A DNA stretch of 64,000 nucleotides from contig NZ_CP038017.1 in the NCBI RefSeq assembly GCF_012222825.1, positions 744,001 to 808,000 on the forward strand, in the 5' to 3' direction. Of this stretch, positions 19,401 through 28,900 are shown one piece after another. How positions within the stretch are numbered: the first letter of the stretch is position 1; every line of letters begins with the position of its first letter. Source of the stretch: Allofrancisella frigidaquae (GTDB lineage: Bacteria; Pseudomonadota; Gammaproteobacteria; Francisellales; Francisellaceae). A program made the position numbers and the translations under genes. The notes under the pieces were generated by a model that was not told the DNA's origin, did no database searches, and was given only the letters and a program-made list of their open reading frames with translations.

Positions 19401-19845
19401 AGTAAATTCAACCACTTGTGATATTGAGTTAAATATCCCACTTTTGATACCTGATTATTATGTAAATGATGTTAACACCCGTTTAAATATATACAAACGT
19501 ATATCTAAAGCTGATCATAAGCAGCTGATAAATATAAAAATAGAGTTGATAGACCGTTTTGGTAAGTTACCGTTAGAGGTTTTATATTTACTTAAAGTTG
19601 CACATTTAAAATTAGACGCTATTGATTTAGGTATTGCTCAAATCAAAATGTTTGCTAGTTCTGGTAAAATAGTATTTTCTGACTCTACTAAGTTTGAGCT
19701 ACAGAAGTTAATAAAAATTATTCAGTCTAGTCCCATGGATTTTCGATTAAGTAAAGATCAAGATCTATTGATAACAAAAACAACTAAAACAGCTGAACAA
19801 CGTATAGAGTTTATAGAAAAATTTTTAAAAATATTGGGTTTGTAA
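16420..19845 (+). CDS. mfd: Transcription-repair coupling factor Mfd
   Basis: A DNA translocase that removes RNA polymerase stalled at lesions and recruits UvrA. The 1141 residues match Mfd. The N-terminal UvrB-like region runs to about 340. The RNAP-interaction domain begins at KPGMHVVHIDHGIGRYEGLE (about 475). The RecG-like translocase has Walker A GDVGFGKT (625-632), DEEH (726-729), the SATPIPRSL motif III and QLRGRVGRS motif VI. The C-terminal TRCF domain follows. It seems intact. Downstream of its stop the chromosome changes character: a short diverged repeat and then the accessory island. Confidence 0.96.
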   Translation: MLLNHVTPKDNVISNVYGASFSILLKEYIKRNDDFNLIITEEPQQAYRFYKELKYLSKTSNIEVLFFPSLEILAYDRFSASVDIISQRQKILYKLANESSKNIVLVTSIENALRKLAPVDFIQEHSFILKAGDIFDTTKRKSQFIEAGYTLVNNVFAKGEFSIRGSIIDIYPIGSKVAYRIDLFDNEVDSIKELDIDSQRSKKDVNHIDIMPSHEFVYTDNTTNLAFDKLEHLCSRTALNSDIAGFIQNQEYFSGVEFYLPLFYKKLFSLFDYLPKTTNIHLYGNVPNSIEAFFSDVKLRYSELKFDVSRPVLHYEELFYSQNEFINFIEKYKTIKWLSESISKSKKINLKTLAGISANYKLSNPFKHLLDLLSKNNFEKVIFSTDSNGRAEILLEHLTKIDLNIQVCDSFEQALASQAQYFLIVSPFEEGIILDDQLVLITEADLFPEHTKTVSKNFQQNEYDTTDLKDLTDLKPGMHVVHIDHGIGRYEGLEIVELNGKKDEFILLRYAADAKIYVPITSLNLISIYNSSVTESIALSRLGSDKWKKQKEKTIRKIIDVAADLLEIYAKREMRQGFSNSLDEKEYLKFCADFPFEETPDQLRAISDVFKDMISSKPMDRLICGDVGFGKTEIAMRAAFLAVQNQKQVAILVPTTILAQQHYNSFKDRFARTAVNIEVITRSKTSKAQEKLFEDLKSGRVDIVIGTHKLISAKIDFNNLGLLIIDEEHRFGVAQKEKLKSLKAEIDILTMSATPIPRSLSMAFSALRDLSIIASPPAKRLSVKTFVKEYDNSIIREAVTRETIRGGQVFYLYNKVETIQKKKEFLQETFPRLKIAIAHGQMSEKEIQKVMFDFKHNRYHILLCTTIIETGIDIPNANTLIIENANNLGLAQLHQLRGRVGRSHHQAYAYLLIPNELAITKDATKRLEAISSTESLGGGFTLANHDLEIRGAGEILGKEQSGNIDGIGLNLYMELLDKTINNLKAGKKLDIQEIVNSTTCDIELNIPLLIPDYYVNDVNTRLNIYKRISKADHKQLINIKIELIDRFGKLPLEVLYLLKVAHLKLDAIDLGIAQIKMFASSGKIVFSDSTKFELQKLIKIIQSSPMDFRLSKDQDLLITKTTKTAEQRIEFIEKFLKILGL

Positions 19846-19855
19846 AAGCTTAAAT

Positions 19856-19885
19856 TTAATCTGATAATAAAGACTTGTCTAAAAC
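19856..19885 (+). repeat. Diverged direct repeat R1 (mfd side of the island)
   Basis: A stretch just after mfd (core about 19861-19886) matches the start of the lipA upstream repeat at 21917 and 29067 over about 26 bp with 4 mismatches; all share the blocks CTGATA and ACTTGTCTAAA. It flanks the 578-aa gene on one side while R2 flanks it on the other. It may be a relic of the lipA upstream region left by an older insertion, or an attachment-like site. Confidence 0.5.
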
Positions 19886-19992
19886 AGGTAACTGTCATAT
19901 CTGATCTAGACTTTTACATATAAATTTAACAATTTGTGACAGAATCCATAATTCTCTGTTCATCGGCTTCCTATGGCCCAAGGTAGATTTTT

Positions 19993-21729
19993 TTATTTTT
20001 GAGGAATTCTCAGTAATTCCATTGTGTTACATTGAAACCGTTGGGTAAGTAAGTTTAATAATTTAAATGATTTATCTATATGCCTACGCTGAATGGATAT
20101 ACTTTGTAAATCATTAAAGTTGTTCAATAAATTTTTTAATGAATTGAAGTACTCACCAACTTTTTGATTTTTTATTTTATATGTAAAATTGTTAAAACAA
20201 ATGTTAATTTCTTCCTGAAAATGACGATTTAAAGAAATAGCTTCTTCAAATGCTTGTTGGATATCGTTTGTAGTAGCTGTTACTTTAGCATTTGAGTTAT
20301 AGAGTTGACGGATACTATGTCCAAAAACTAGTTTTAAGTCTGCTTTTCCTGGGGTAAACCGCATACTTGATATAAGCTCTTTAAACAAAGAGATTCTCTG
20401 GTTTATATCAGTAAAGCAATATATTCTTGGGTCCAAGGGTTTCTTAATGAATTCTGTCAGTTTATTAAGATGACTTATAATATAATCGTGATCAATCTTA
20501 CAATAAACAGGGATGTTCTTACCTTGATTAGTTGAATACTGTTCAGATACACCATAATTATATATGTGGAGATCTTCTTCACATAATATATGTGAATAAA
20601 ATAAAATAGTTGCTAAACCAGGGTATTTAAATCTATCATTTAAATCAATTTCGCCAAATTCTTTGAATTTATTCAACCCTTCCGATGCAATTCCCTCTAT
20701 ACGGTTGTTATTTATAACCAACACTGACTTACTAGCACGGTTGCCAATAAAGTATCTCCAAATTTTACAATATATAATCTCTGCTATAGCATCTGCTATA
20801 GCTTCGTCATATTTAGGTGAGTCGTGAATGTTAAATCGTTTAACAAAATATAATTTATCATTTTCAGCAGGGTTTTTATACATCCCAACAGCATGTGCAG
20901 AGACTCCTAAATCCTTTATGTGTTTAAGATCCTTAAATTCTATAGTATGATCTTGTAACAAATCTACAAATTGAGAGACCGCTTCATCGCTTTTTCCAAA
21001 TAAAGAAGTATTCATTATATAATTTTTAATTAATTTTTCTCTATATATATTGTTATCTGTGATTAAATCTGTATTAACCATAGTTGTATTGTTATAATTG
21101 TTATGTCCTTGTTTGACGTAAGTATGATCTGTAGTCTTATTATTAAAACAAAACAATAAGTGCCATGAATATACATTGAACTCATGTTCTTTTAATAAAA
21201 CGTCCATAGCTCCACTTAATGATCCATTTCCCATACTACGATTTCTGACTATCATAACTCCTTGATGTGAACTACCTTTACCCAACTCTAAGATAAGTTC
21301 CTGAAAATATTCATGAGTATATTCATATTTTTTTAAAGTATAATCTGAAACTCCTGCTAAAGGAGAGTTTAAAGGAAATTTGCCTGATGTTATAGCAAAC
21401 GGTTTGTATTCTCCATTTAAATATCCAGCTATCGATTCGCCTGATAATGAAGTTTTATGTCGAGTATAGCTGTATATAGTTTGACAACTTAGATTTATAG
21501 TTATAGTTTTTCCATTAGGCTGTCCATAAGCGCTTAGAAAAACTTCAAATCTATGTTCAGGATTTTTTAAAAATTCATTTAACCAATTTCTGTGTACAAA
21601 AAGATAATAGTAATCAAATTCTATGGCCAATACATTTGCATTCTGCTTACAAAAGTATAGAGATTTTTTACCTCTTATTGTTGCTATAAAACCAGCTTTT
21701 TCTAAATTTGCTTGTTTTTCAATACTCAT
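19993..21729 (-). CDS. Uncharacterised 578-aa protein with kinase-like motifs; candidate effector
   Basis: Not recognised by name. Residues 294-299 (YFVKRF, Lys297) resemble an ATP-binding lysine strand. A helix with Glu follows (DEAIADAIAEIIYCKIWRYF, about 308-327). EDLHIYNYGV (385-394) and KIDHDY (411-416) resemble the DxHxxN catalytic loop and metal-binding Asp of PI3K/HipA-type kinases. Residues 140-195 contain GVMIVRNRS...GSLSGAM, faintly like an SH2 FLVR strand. No signal peptide or membrane segment; the C-terminal 80 residues are helical. AAAAGGATGATTT precedes the ATG, a good ribosome site. It stands alone in the mfd-lipA island opposite to its neighbours. A secreted lipid or protein kinase is inference only; Francisella has a known PI3-kinase effector (OpiA), but I cannot show homology. 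Confidence 0.45.
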   Translation of the reverse strand: MSIEKQANLEKAGFIATIRGKKSLYFCKQNANVLAIEFDYYYLFVHRNWLNEFLKNPEHRFEVFLSAYGQPNGKTITINLSCQTIYSYTRHKTSLSGESIAGYLNGEYKPFAITSGKFPLNSPLAGVSDYTLKKYEYTHEYFQELILELGKGSSHQGVMIVRNRSMGNGSLSGAMDVLLKEHEFNVYSWHLLFCFNNKTTDHTYVKQGHNNYNNTTMVNTDLITDNNIYREKLIKNYIMNTSLFGKSDEAVSQFVDLLQDHTIEFKDLKHIKDLGVSAHAVGMYKNPAENDKLYFVKRFNIHDSPKYDEAIADAIAEIIYCKIWRYFIGNRASKSVLVINNNRIEGIASEGLNKFKEFGEIDLNDRFKYPGLATILFYSHILCEEDLHIYNYGVSEQYSTNQGKNIPVYCKIDHDYIISHLNKLTEFIKKPLDPRIYCFTDINQRISLFKELISSMRFTPGKADLKLVFGHSIRQLYNSNAKVTATTNDIQQAFEEAISLNRHFQEEINICFNNFTYKIKNQKVGEYFNSLKNLLNNFNDLQSISIQRRHIDKSFKLLNLLTQRFQCNTMELLRIPQK

Positions 21730-22062
21730 AAATCATCCTTTTTACTAAAACTTTATACGGGTATTTTATTAGTATTTTTTCATAAAATCTGTATCAATAA
21801 AAAACTGCTACTATTAAAAATAATCTAGGTTCGATAATAAAAGCTATATAAGATAAGGTTTTCAAAGAGCTTTTAACGGAGTTATGGATTTTTAAATTTA
21901 AGCTACTTCATTTGATCTGATAGTAAGTACTTGTCTAAAGCATTCTAAAGGTTTAAAACAACTATTTTAAAGTAAAATCTGACTAGATGTATTTATAAAA
22001 TTTAGGTTATTCCTTATAATAGTGGCTAGCTTATTAAGTTTACATCTAAGTGTTATATATTT
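21730..22062. other. 333-nt gap between the kinase-like gene and the truncated lipA
   Basis: No ORF is visible. It contains the upstream region of the 578-aa gene (minus strand), then from about 21912 the lipA leader repeat R2 with a putative promoter. The 21730-21911 part is AT-rich and shows no hairpin or recognisable element. Confidence 0.6.
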
Positions 22063-22520
22063 ATGCGAGAAATTTCTAATTTAAAAGTAAGAGTTGAAAG
22101 TGGTGGTAAATATACTACAGAGCAAGGTTTTCATGCAGTTAAAGATGGTATTACGAACAAAAAAGAAAATTCTGTACATATTCGCAAACCTGAATGGTTG
22201 AAGGTTAAAAAGCAAGATTCAACTGAGTATCTTAAAGTTAAATCAATAACAAAAAAGTATAAGCTTTCCACAGTTTGTGAAGAAGCGAAATGTCCGAATA
22301 TTAATGAGTGTTGGTCTCACGGTACAGCAACAATTATGCTAATGGGGAGTGTTTGTACTAGAGCATGTAAGTTTTGTTCGGTTGATACGGGAAATCCAAA
22401 AGGCTGGCTGGATAAAGATGAACCTAAAAATGCAGCTGAAAGTGTAAGGCTTATGAATCTAGAATATGTGGTTTTGACCTCAGTAGATCGTGATGATTTA
22501 GAAGATGGTGGAGCTGCACA
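21912..22520 (+). repeat. Long direct repeat R2: lipA leader plus first 152 lipA codons
   Basis: Pairs with R3 at 29062-29670 (offset 7150). From 21917 to 22090 the two copies are identical (174 bp). From 22091 to 22517 I count 22 differences, of which 17 are synonymous. The match ends where IS256-family terminal sequence begins at 22517-22520. Confidence 0.93.
21992..22020 (+). promoter_or_regulatory. Putative sigma-70 promoter in the lipA leader (copy also at 29142-29170)
   Basis: TATAAT at 22015-22020 is a perfect -10 box. TTTATA at 21992-21997 is a weak -35 at 17-nt spacing. The same bases occur at +7150 before intact lipA. Only sequence pattern supports it. Confidence 0.4.
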
Positions 22521-22566
22521 GTTAAGTGGAAAGGCTCTTTCATTAACAAAAAATTTTTATAAATAG
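22063..22566 (+). pseudogene. lipA: Truncated lipoyl synthase copy (lipA'), 3' end replaced by IS sequence
   Basis: Encodes 152 residues nearly identical to the intact LipA at 29213, then 15 unrelated residues ([15 protein letters not shown]) read from the IS256-family end and adjacent DNA. Both cysteine clusters are still present (C72/C77/C83 and CTRACKFC), but the rest of the radical-SAM barrel and the C-terminal RSSY are gone, so it cannot be active. Only three amino-acid replacements separate it from LipA (K10R, R31T, S54T relative to intact), while 17 synonymous changes are spread along it. That is the pattern of two functional orthologues, not of a duplicate decaying in place. Confidence 0.9.
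22517..22537 (+). mobile_element. Relic: 21-bp right end of the IS256-family element
   Basis: CACAGTTAAGTGGAAAGGCT plus a final C is identical to the last 21 bp of the three full IS copies (ends at 56042, 61298 and, inverted, 33084). Nothing else of the IS remains; its left part is replaced by lipA'. The junction shows that a rearrangement fused lipA to DNA that had carried an IS copy. Confidence 0.88.
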
Positions 22567-22977
22567 CTTTTTCATGTGGGTTCCATAATCAAAAGCCTTG
22601 TAACAAGCACACCATATGATTTAAGGTATTGTTGCAAACTAAAATTATATGTGTCTAACTGTGTTAAAAATATTCTCAAAATGCTCATTTATTACGTGTA
22701 AACTGTGCTTTTTCGAACATTTTTGCTTGTTACTACCCCATCTAATTCCAGCTTACAGCCCCTTTAAATAGATTCTTTTAGGCCTTTTTCAAACACTGTA
22801 TGCACCTGCCAACTTACCAAAGCACCACGATATTCTTAACAGGGTAAGCAAAAGCAAGATAATAAAATTTCTTTAATTTAATAACAAGTTATAAATTAAA
22901 CAATAATTATGTTATTATGTGTAATAAATGTATTATTATTGTTTTAAAATAAACATTAACTTGTAGAAATATAACTT
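22567..22977. other. 411-nt gap upstream of the giant gene
   Basis: No ORF or RNA gene recognised. The left half (about 22570-22850) has several more GC-balanced patches. The right half is very AT-rich, with repeated TTATTAT-type stretches (about 22880-22945) that may hold the promoter of the 2020-aa gene. No clear Shine-Dalgarno precedes its ATG (CTTGTAGAAATATAACTT). Confidence 0.5.
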
Positions 22978-25900
22978 ATGCTGTCACTTCAAAATATTCA
23001 TTGCATTACACTCAATCATATAGCTCGTACATATGATGGCACGTATGATTCATTTGTTAAACTCAAATACGCTTTAGAGCATTATGCATATACTAATTAC
23101 TATAACTATAACGTGGAAGTTTTATCTAATAATAGCTATACCCATATTAAGGTTATTATTAAATGCAATTTTCATGATATAGAACAAACATTTGAGCTAG
23201 TTAAAGAGAGAAATATTTTAGGAGTAGGATATAAGAGTTCTGGCTTAATATGCAAACAATGTAAAAAAATATGCAAGCAATATGAAGGACTGTTCGAGAA
23301 GGTTTATGGAGAGCAAATTGATGCCCTACTTACAGATAAATTTAAAGCAAGCCCAGACTACTTTGGGTTATATTATAGCAATAAAACTCTACATAAAGGT
23401 CTAATGTCTAAATACCAACAACATAATCTTGCTTTTGTTGGTTTTATAGATACTTATGAGAGTATTATTTACTGTATGTGTAAACTATGTGGTTATTTCT
23501 CTATTAAACCTGTAAAACTCCTTATGAGTGGTGAGAATTATAATTGTAAAAAATGTGCAAATAAGCCCCATTTGAGATCTAATGTTAATGAAGTACAAAT
23601 AAAACTTCACAAGTTATATTGTGACAAAGTTAGGGTTATGCAGCTTTGTAGAATGCACATTCAATACAGTAAGGATTTTTTAGCGAAGAGAAAACAATTC
23701 TTAAGTATAAGAGAATTTGTTGATAAAACTGGGATTCACTATAAAATGCTTGTAGGTGTGAAAGCGGATTCACGTAGTGTATTCAAAAAGCAAAGTAATG
23801 AAGTAAATATTTTACCTTTGTTTGATTTGTCAAACTCTGATTGTTCTGTATTTATAAAAAGCGCACTTTTTACGCCCGAAATAACGTTTCCAGGAAACAC
23901 ATTAGATTTAAGTTATTATATACTTTCAAAAGAAAAAAATATCAATTTAAAGGGAAAGCCAGTAATATTTGTAATAAGCATCGATATTGAAAATATCAAG
24001 CTTCCTTACATACGCAATAATGACATTCAAATAATAGTCATATGTACATCTGCTGAATATAAAAAAATATTAGTCAACAATAATCAAATAACTGGATTAC
24101 AAGATAATATAAGTTTTATCAAATTAAAGTGTGACGATAAAGGCCATGACTTAGCCAGGTATATAGTAATAAAGAAATATGTTGCTTGGCATTATGCCTA
24201 TTCTCAGAGCATAGATGACTTTCTTATTATAGAAGGCGATATAAATCTGGTTGTAAGTGCCAATGACTGTGCCTATGATTGGTCGTCACTGTATCAATAT
24301 GCTAAACAAATGGTAACCAATAATGGTCATATTGTTGGCTTAATTGGGCAAGAAGAATATAAACAAAAAACACGCAGTGGTATAACAGCTATTATTTATT
24401 ATAATAGTTCTTATATCTTTGAAAATCTCTTTAAATACGCAGGATATAATCTTTGGGAATTGATACCGGTAAAATATTATAATTATGCTGCTGATTCAGC
24501 ATATACATTAATAGCGTTAGAAGTTTTATATAAACAAAATCCAGCTTATAATTATGAAAATGGTTATATAGATATAGATATAGATATAGACAATATCAAA
24601 GTTTTTAGATATAGAAAATCCGCCTTATCCTTGGATCTAAAAGGGGTTGAAGAATATTTAACAGTAAGTCGAGGCGCAAGTGATGTAGAAGATTCTATCA
24701 TAATGGCTCTCCAAGAAACTATTATTAAACGTTATCCAAGATGTAAGATAAATATACCTTATTTAAAACTTTTCATGTTACAAAATCATATACCTGAAGA
24801 GAATATTTCTAAGTTAGCTACGGCTATAGATAGTTATACACTTAATTCATATGTTACGAATAATTACAGGGATTATCAAAAAGAAGCCTTAAAACAAATA
24901 GAATCCTCACGAGAAAATATTAAAAGAGTTTTTTTGCCAACTGGAACTGGTAAAACGTATGTGATTTTTTATAAAGCGCTTAATGACTATATCAAAGGCA
25001 AAGATGTAATTATTATAGAACCTTTTTTGTCATTAGTAGATCAAATGTTTACATTTTTTAAAAGAGAAATCTTAGAGAATATACCTCGACCTAACTTGGA
25101 TATTAAGTATAAGTTTCCTGTCCTTAAGATTGCTACAAGTTACAATAGGTGTCTTACATTGGCATATTTTGCTCAGAGGATGAGAGAACCGCAACATTCA
25201 AGGGAAAAAAGAATATATATTGTTAGTTATTCTAGTTTTATAAATTTATTTGATTCTGTAGGTAGCGAAAGCTTAAATAACGTTAGTTTTATTTTTGACG
25301 AAGCCTGGATAACCGCTCCGTTTGAGTTACTAAATAAATTACCTAACTCTAGCGATAAGTTACTAATGTCTGGATCAGAATTTAGCAGTAATTACACGTA
25401 TAAATTAGACTATAGCAATGCATTTAAACTTGATGTGATAAGGAGAGTAAGAAGTTATAAAATAGCTTGTACTATTGATCAAATCAAATCCAAAATTCTA
25501 GAAAATAAACCGCTTAAAGGGATAATTTATGTGAGTGGACAAAGGAGATTAGAAGAGCTTATAAGAACAATCCCTCAAAGTTTTAAAAAGGCAAACTCAG
25601 CAAAACACGGCTTACAGTTGTTAACCTCATATCTACAAGAGTGTTTTCAAAACGTAAGTATTAATTATATATATAGTAAAAAATATAATAAAAAGTATAT
25701 AGATGATACTGATAATCTGAATATTTATAAATTAGAAAACTTTAAAAACAAACAAGATAATGCCGTATTGATAACCTATAGAAGCTTAACGATAGGTTTT
25801 GATGATCCTAATTTAGGGTATATTATTAAGTTAGGAGATTTGTATGGCTCAAAAGGTGAGCAAATACTTGGGCGAATAATGCGTAAATTTCCTAATAACA

Positions 25901-28900
25901 CCGGTGGAATAAATTTATATAAAAAAGCTTATTATACTGGAGAGTTTGATGAAAATCTCAAATGTCTTTTAGCGACAAGTGATGATGAAATAAAAACTGG
26001 TTTATATTCGCAAAAATTACAAACGCCTATCTTTGATACTTATAAACCAAGTATTACACCAACACCTTATAGTAAACAACAAGCTCAAACACGTAACTTA
26101 GCAAGCAAAACTCCTTTTTTAAAACCGCAGCTGTATTTAAATCCAAATGAATCTATAAGAGCTACTATGAGTTTAAATTCTAATTCTAGAAATTCTGGTT
26201 TAAATTCATACACTCCAATCAATTTACCCAGTCCAAATATAAGTTCAAAAAGTAAAGGTTTATTTGGTGAGAATAATAGTTATAAGGGCTTGAGTTTTAA
26301 GGATTCTAGGCGATCTAGTATAGATAGTGAATTAAGATTGAAAAACAACGGCATATTTGATGGACATGATGATTCTTATAAAAGTTTTAAAGATCTTAGA
26401 GTTTTTAATATAGATGCAGAAATGTCAGATAATCTATTAAATCCTCAAAATAGAAGTTTTTCTGGTGAAAATAATAGGTTTTATAGAATACTAGGTTCTA
26501 GAAAATCCAGTATAGATTTACATCGATCACCTGATTTATTAAACTTAAATGCTCAAAATCAAATAAATAATTTCACTACTAAAAACCCTAGCTTATCTAT
26601 TAATAAACCAAGTACTGTACTAAAACTTTATGGTAAACAACAAGCAAGTATAAGAGCCGGTATAGTTAATCATCGTGTTAACTGCTATATTAATGCAAGT
26701 TTACAATTACTCTCATGTATGGAACCTATCTTACGCCAACTAACAGATATAAGCGCTATAAATCAAAGAGCATCTGCAATTTCACAAAGATTATCTGAAG
26801 ATGGTGCTATTCAACAGCAATATAAGAATTATATTCTTTCTACTAACCTTTTTAACGTAATTAATGAAATAATGACTCAGTTAACTGATGGTAGAGAGAC
26901 TCCTATAAATATAGGTAAACTATTATCTTGTTTCGATCAATCAAAAGTAAAAAGTAGCGCTCTGAATGTTCCTATTTTCAAGAATACCCAAGAAGATGCA
27001 CAAGAGTTTATAATAAAATTTTTAAATATAACTGTACTAGATAACCCAAGTGTAATACATAAAAGGAGAATAACATGCTCCAATTGTAGTGGGGAAAGCA
27101 TTATAGATGAGCGCCAAACGTTTATAGGAGTTAATTGTAATCAACCCCATTTAGTAATTTCTAATGCAGTTTTCACTGGAAATAATCCCTCAATAGAAGG
27201 TTTAAAAGAAGAAAATAAATACCAATGTTCTAGCCGAATTTGTGGCGGTACTAAGCAAAATGCAATAAGCGAAGAATATTATGACTTCGTAAATCAAGAC
27301 TATATACTTGTACATTTGGTATTATTTGATAATTCCGGAAATAAATATGATGGAAACATTTATATTAACGATATAGAAATCCAAGGGCTATGTTACAAAC
27401 CTATTGCTTGTATTGTACATATTGGCCAAAATATCAATGAGGGTCATTATATAGCAGTATCTCGTAATACCTGCCAAGACAATTTTGTTATATATGATGA
27501 TAAAAATGTAAGTATAACACCTAATGAAGATATAAACGCTGTAATTGAGGGCTCTAAATCTGGCTATGGCAACGAAAACCCTCAACCATATATCATACTT
27601 TATAAAAAACAAACCCAAAGCCCTTATATTTTAGCAAATAGAGCTTCTTTTTTAGAATCTCAGCATTCAAATACCAATGAAGCTATAAGAGATAAAATAA
27701 ATACAAATACTAGATGTTTGAGTATAGGTTCAAATAGCCCAGGCAAGCCACTAAGCCCACAAAATAGAGTTTTTTTTGATGAGTATAAAAATTTTCATAA
27801 TGATCAGAGTTTTGAGTATGTTAGACACCCTAGCGTAGGTTCAGATATGGTTAATAATCCATTGAGTCCTAAAAGTAACGATACTTTTTTTAATAAATTT
27901 AGTTTTGCGCGATTACATGACGAAATTTATACTCATAATGCTAAAAATGAAATCCAAAACCTTATTAAAAGTCACCATAATAGTGCAGTAATAGCTGGTG
28001 GAGATAAAATTGATAGTTATACTGCGGAGATTACTATTAGATGTGATAATAACCATGAAACTAAAGATTATGTAACTAATTTTATTAATTCATGGTGCCA
28101 AGATTGTGAAGTAACTGACAACAAAAACCCTAATAAAATCAAGAAAAGAAAAGCTTCTATATCGACTTCTGAGTTAGAAAAAATAGTGAATAATAAGACT
28201 ATTAGCGACACACCTATAAATATTGTCAAACAAACTAATTTTAAAACTAGTGAACCCATTAGACGCTCCCAAAATTTATCTCAACAAGCTTCTGATAATA
28301 TACTAAGCCAAAAAAGAAACAGTAGTAAGCAAAGTTTTGCTGTGGAAAGAGTAGTTAATAATAAAAATAGTCTTGATAAGCAAGAGCAAATATCTACAAA
28401 AAAACAATATAAATGTGACTTCCCAGGCTGTAATCATGAAGCCATTCATTCAGGGAATTTGAAAGAACATCAACAGATACATACAGGGGAAAAACCATAT
28501 GTATGTGACTCTGAAGGATGTAACAAAAGATTTGCTAGAGCAAATATTTTGAAAACACATATACGAACACATACAGGGGAAAAACCATATGTGTGTGACT
28601 TTAAACACTGTGATAAAAAATTTATTACAAAAGGAACGTTGAATAGACATAAACGAACACATACAGGGGAAAAACCATATGTGTGTGACCTTGAAGACTG
28701 TGATAAAAAATTTATTACAAAATTAGAGTTGGAAACCCATAAAAAAAGACATACAGAGGAGAAACTATATGTGTGTGACTTTGAAGACTGTGATAAAAAA
28801 TTTTTTACAAAATTAGAGTTGGAAACCCATAAAAAAAGACATACAGGGGAGAAACTATGTGTGTGTGACTTTGAAGGATGTGATAAAAAATTTCTTACAA

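Noticed and set aside
24565-24591. The GATATA repeat as a phase-variable switch
   Set aside because: Units are 6 bp and in frame, so length changes would not turn the gene off.
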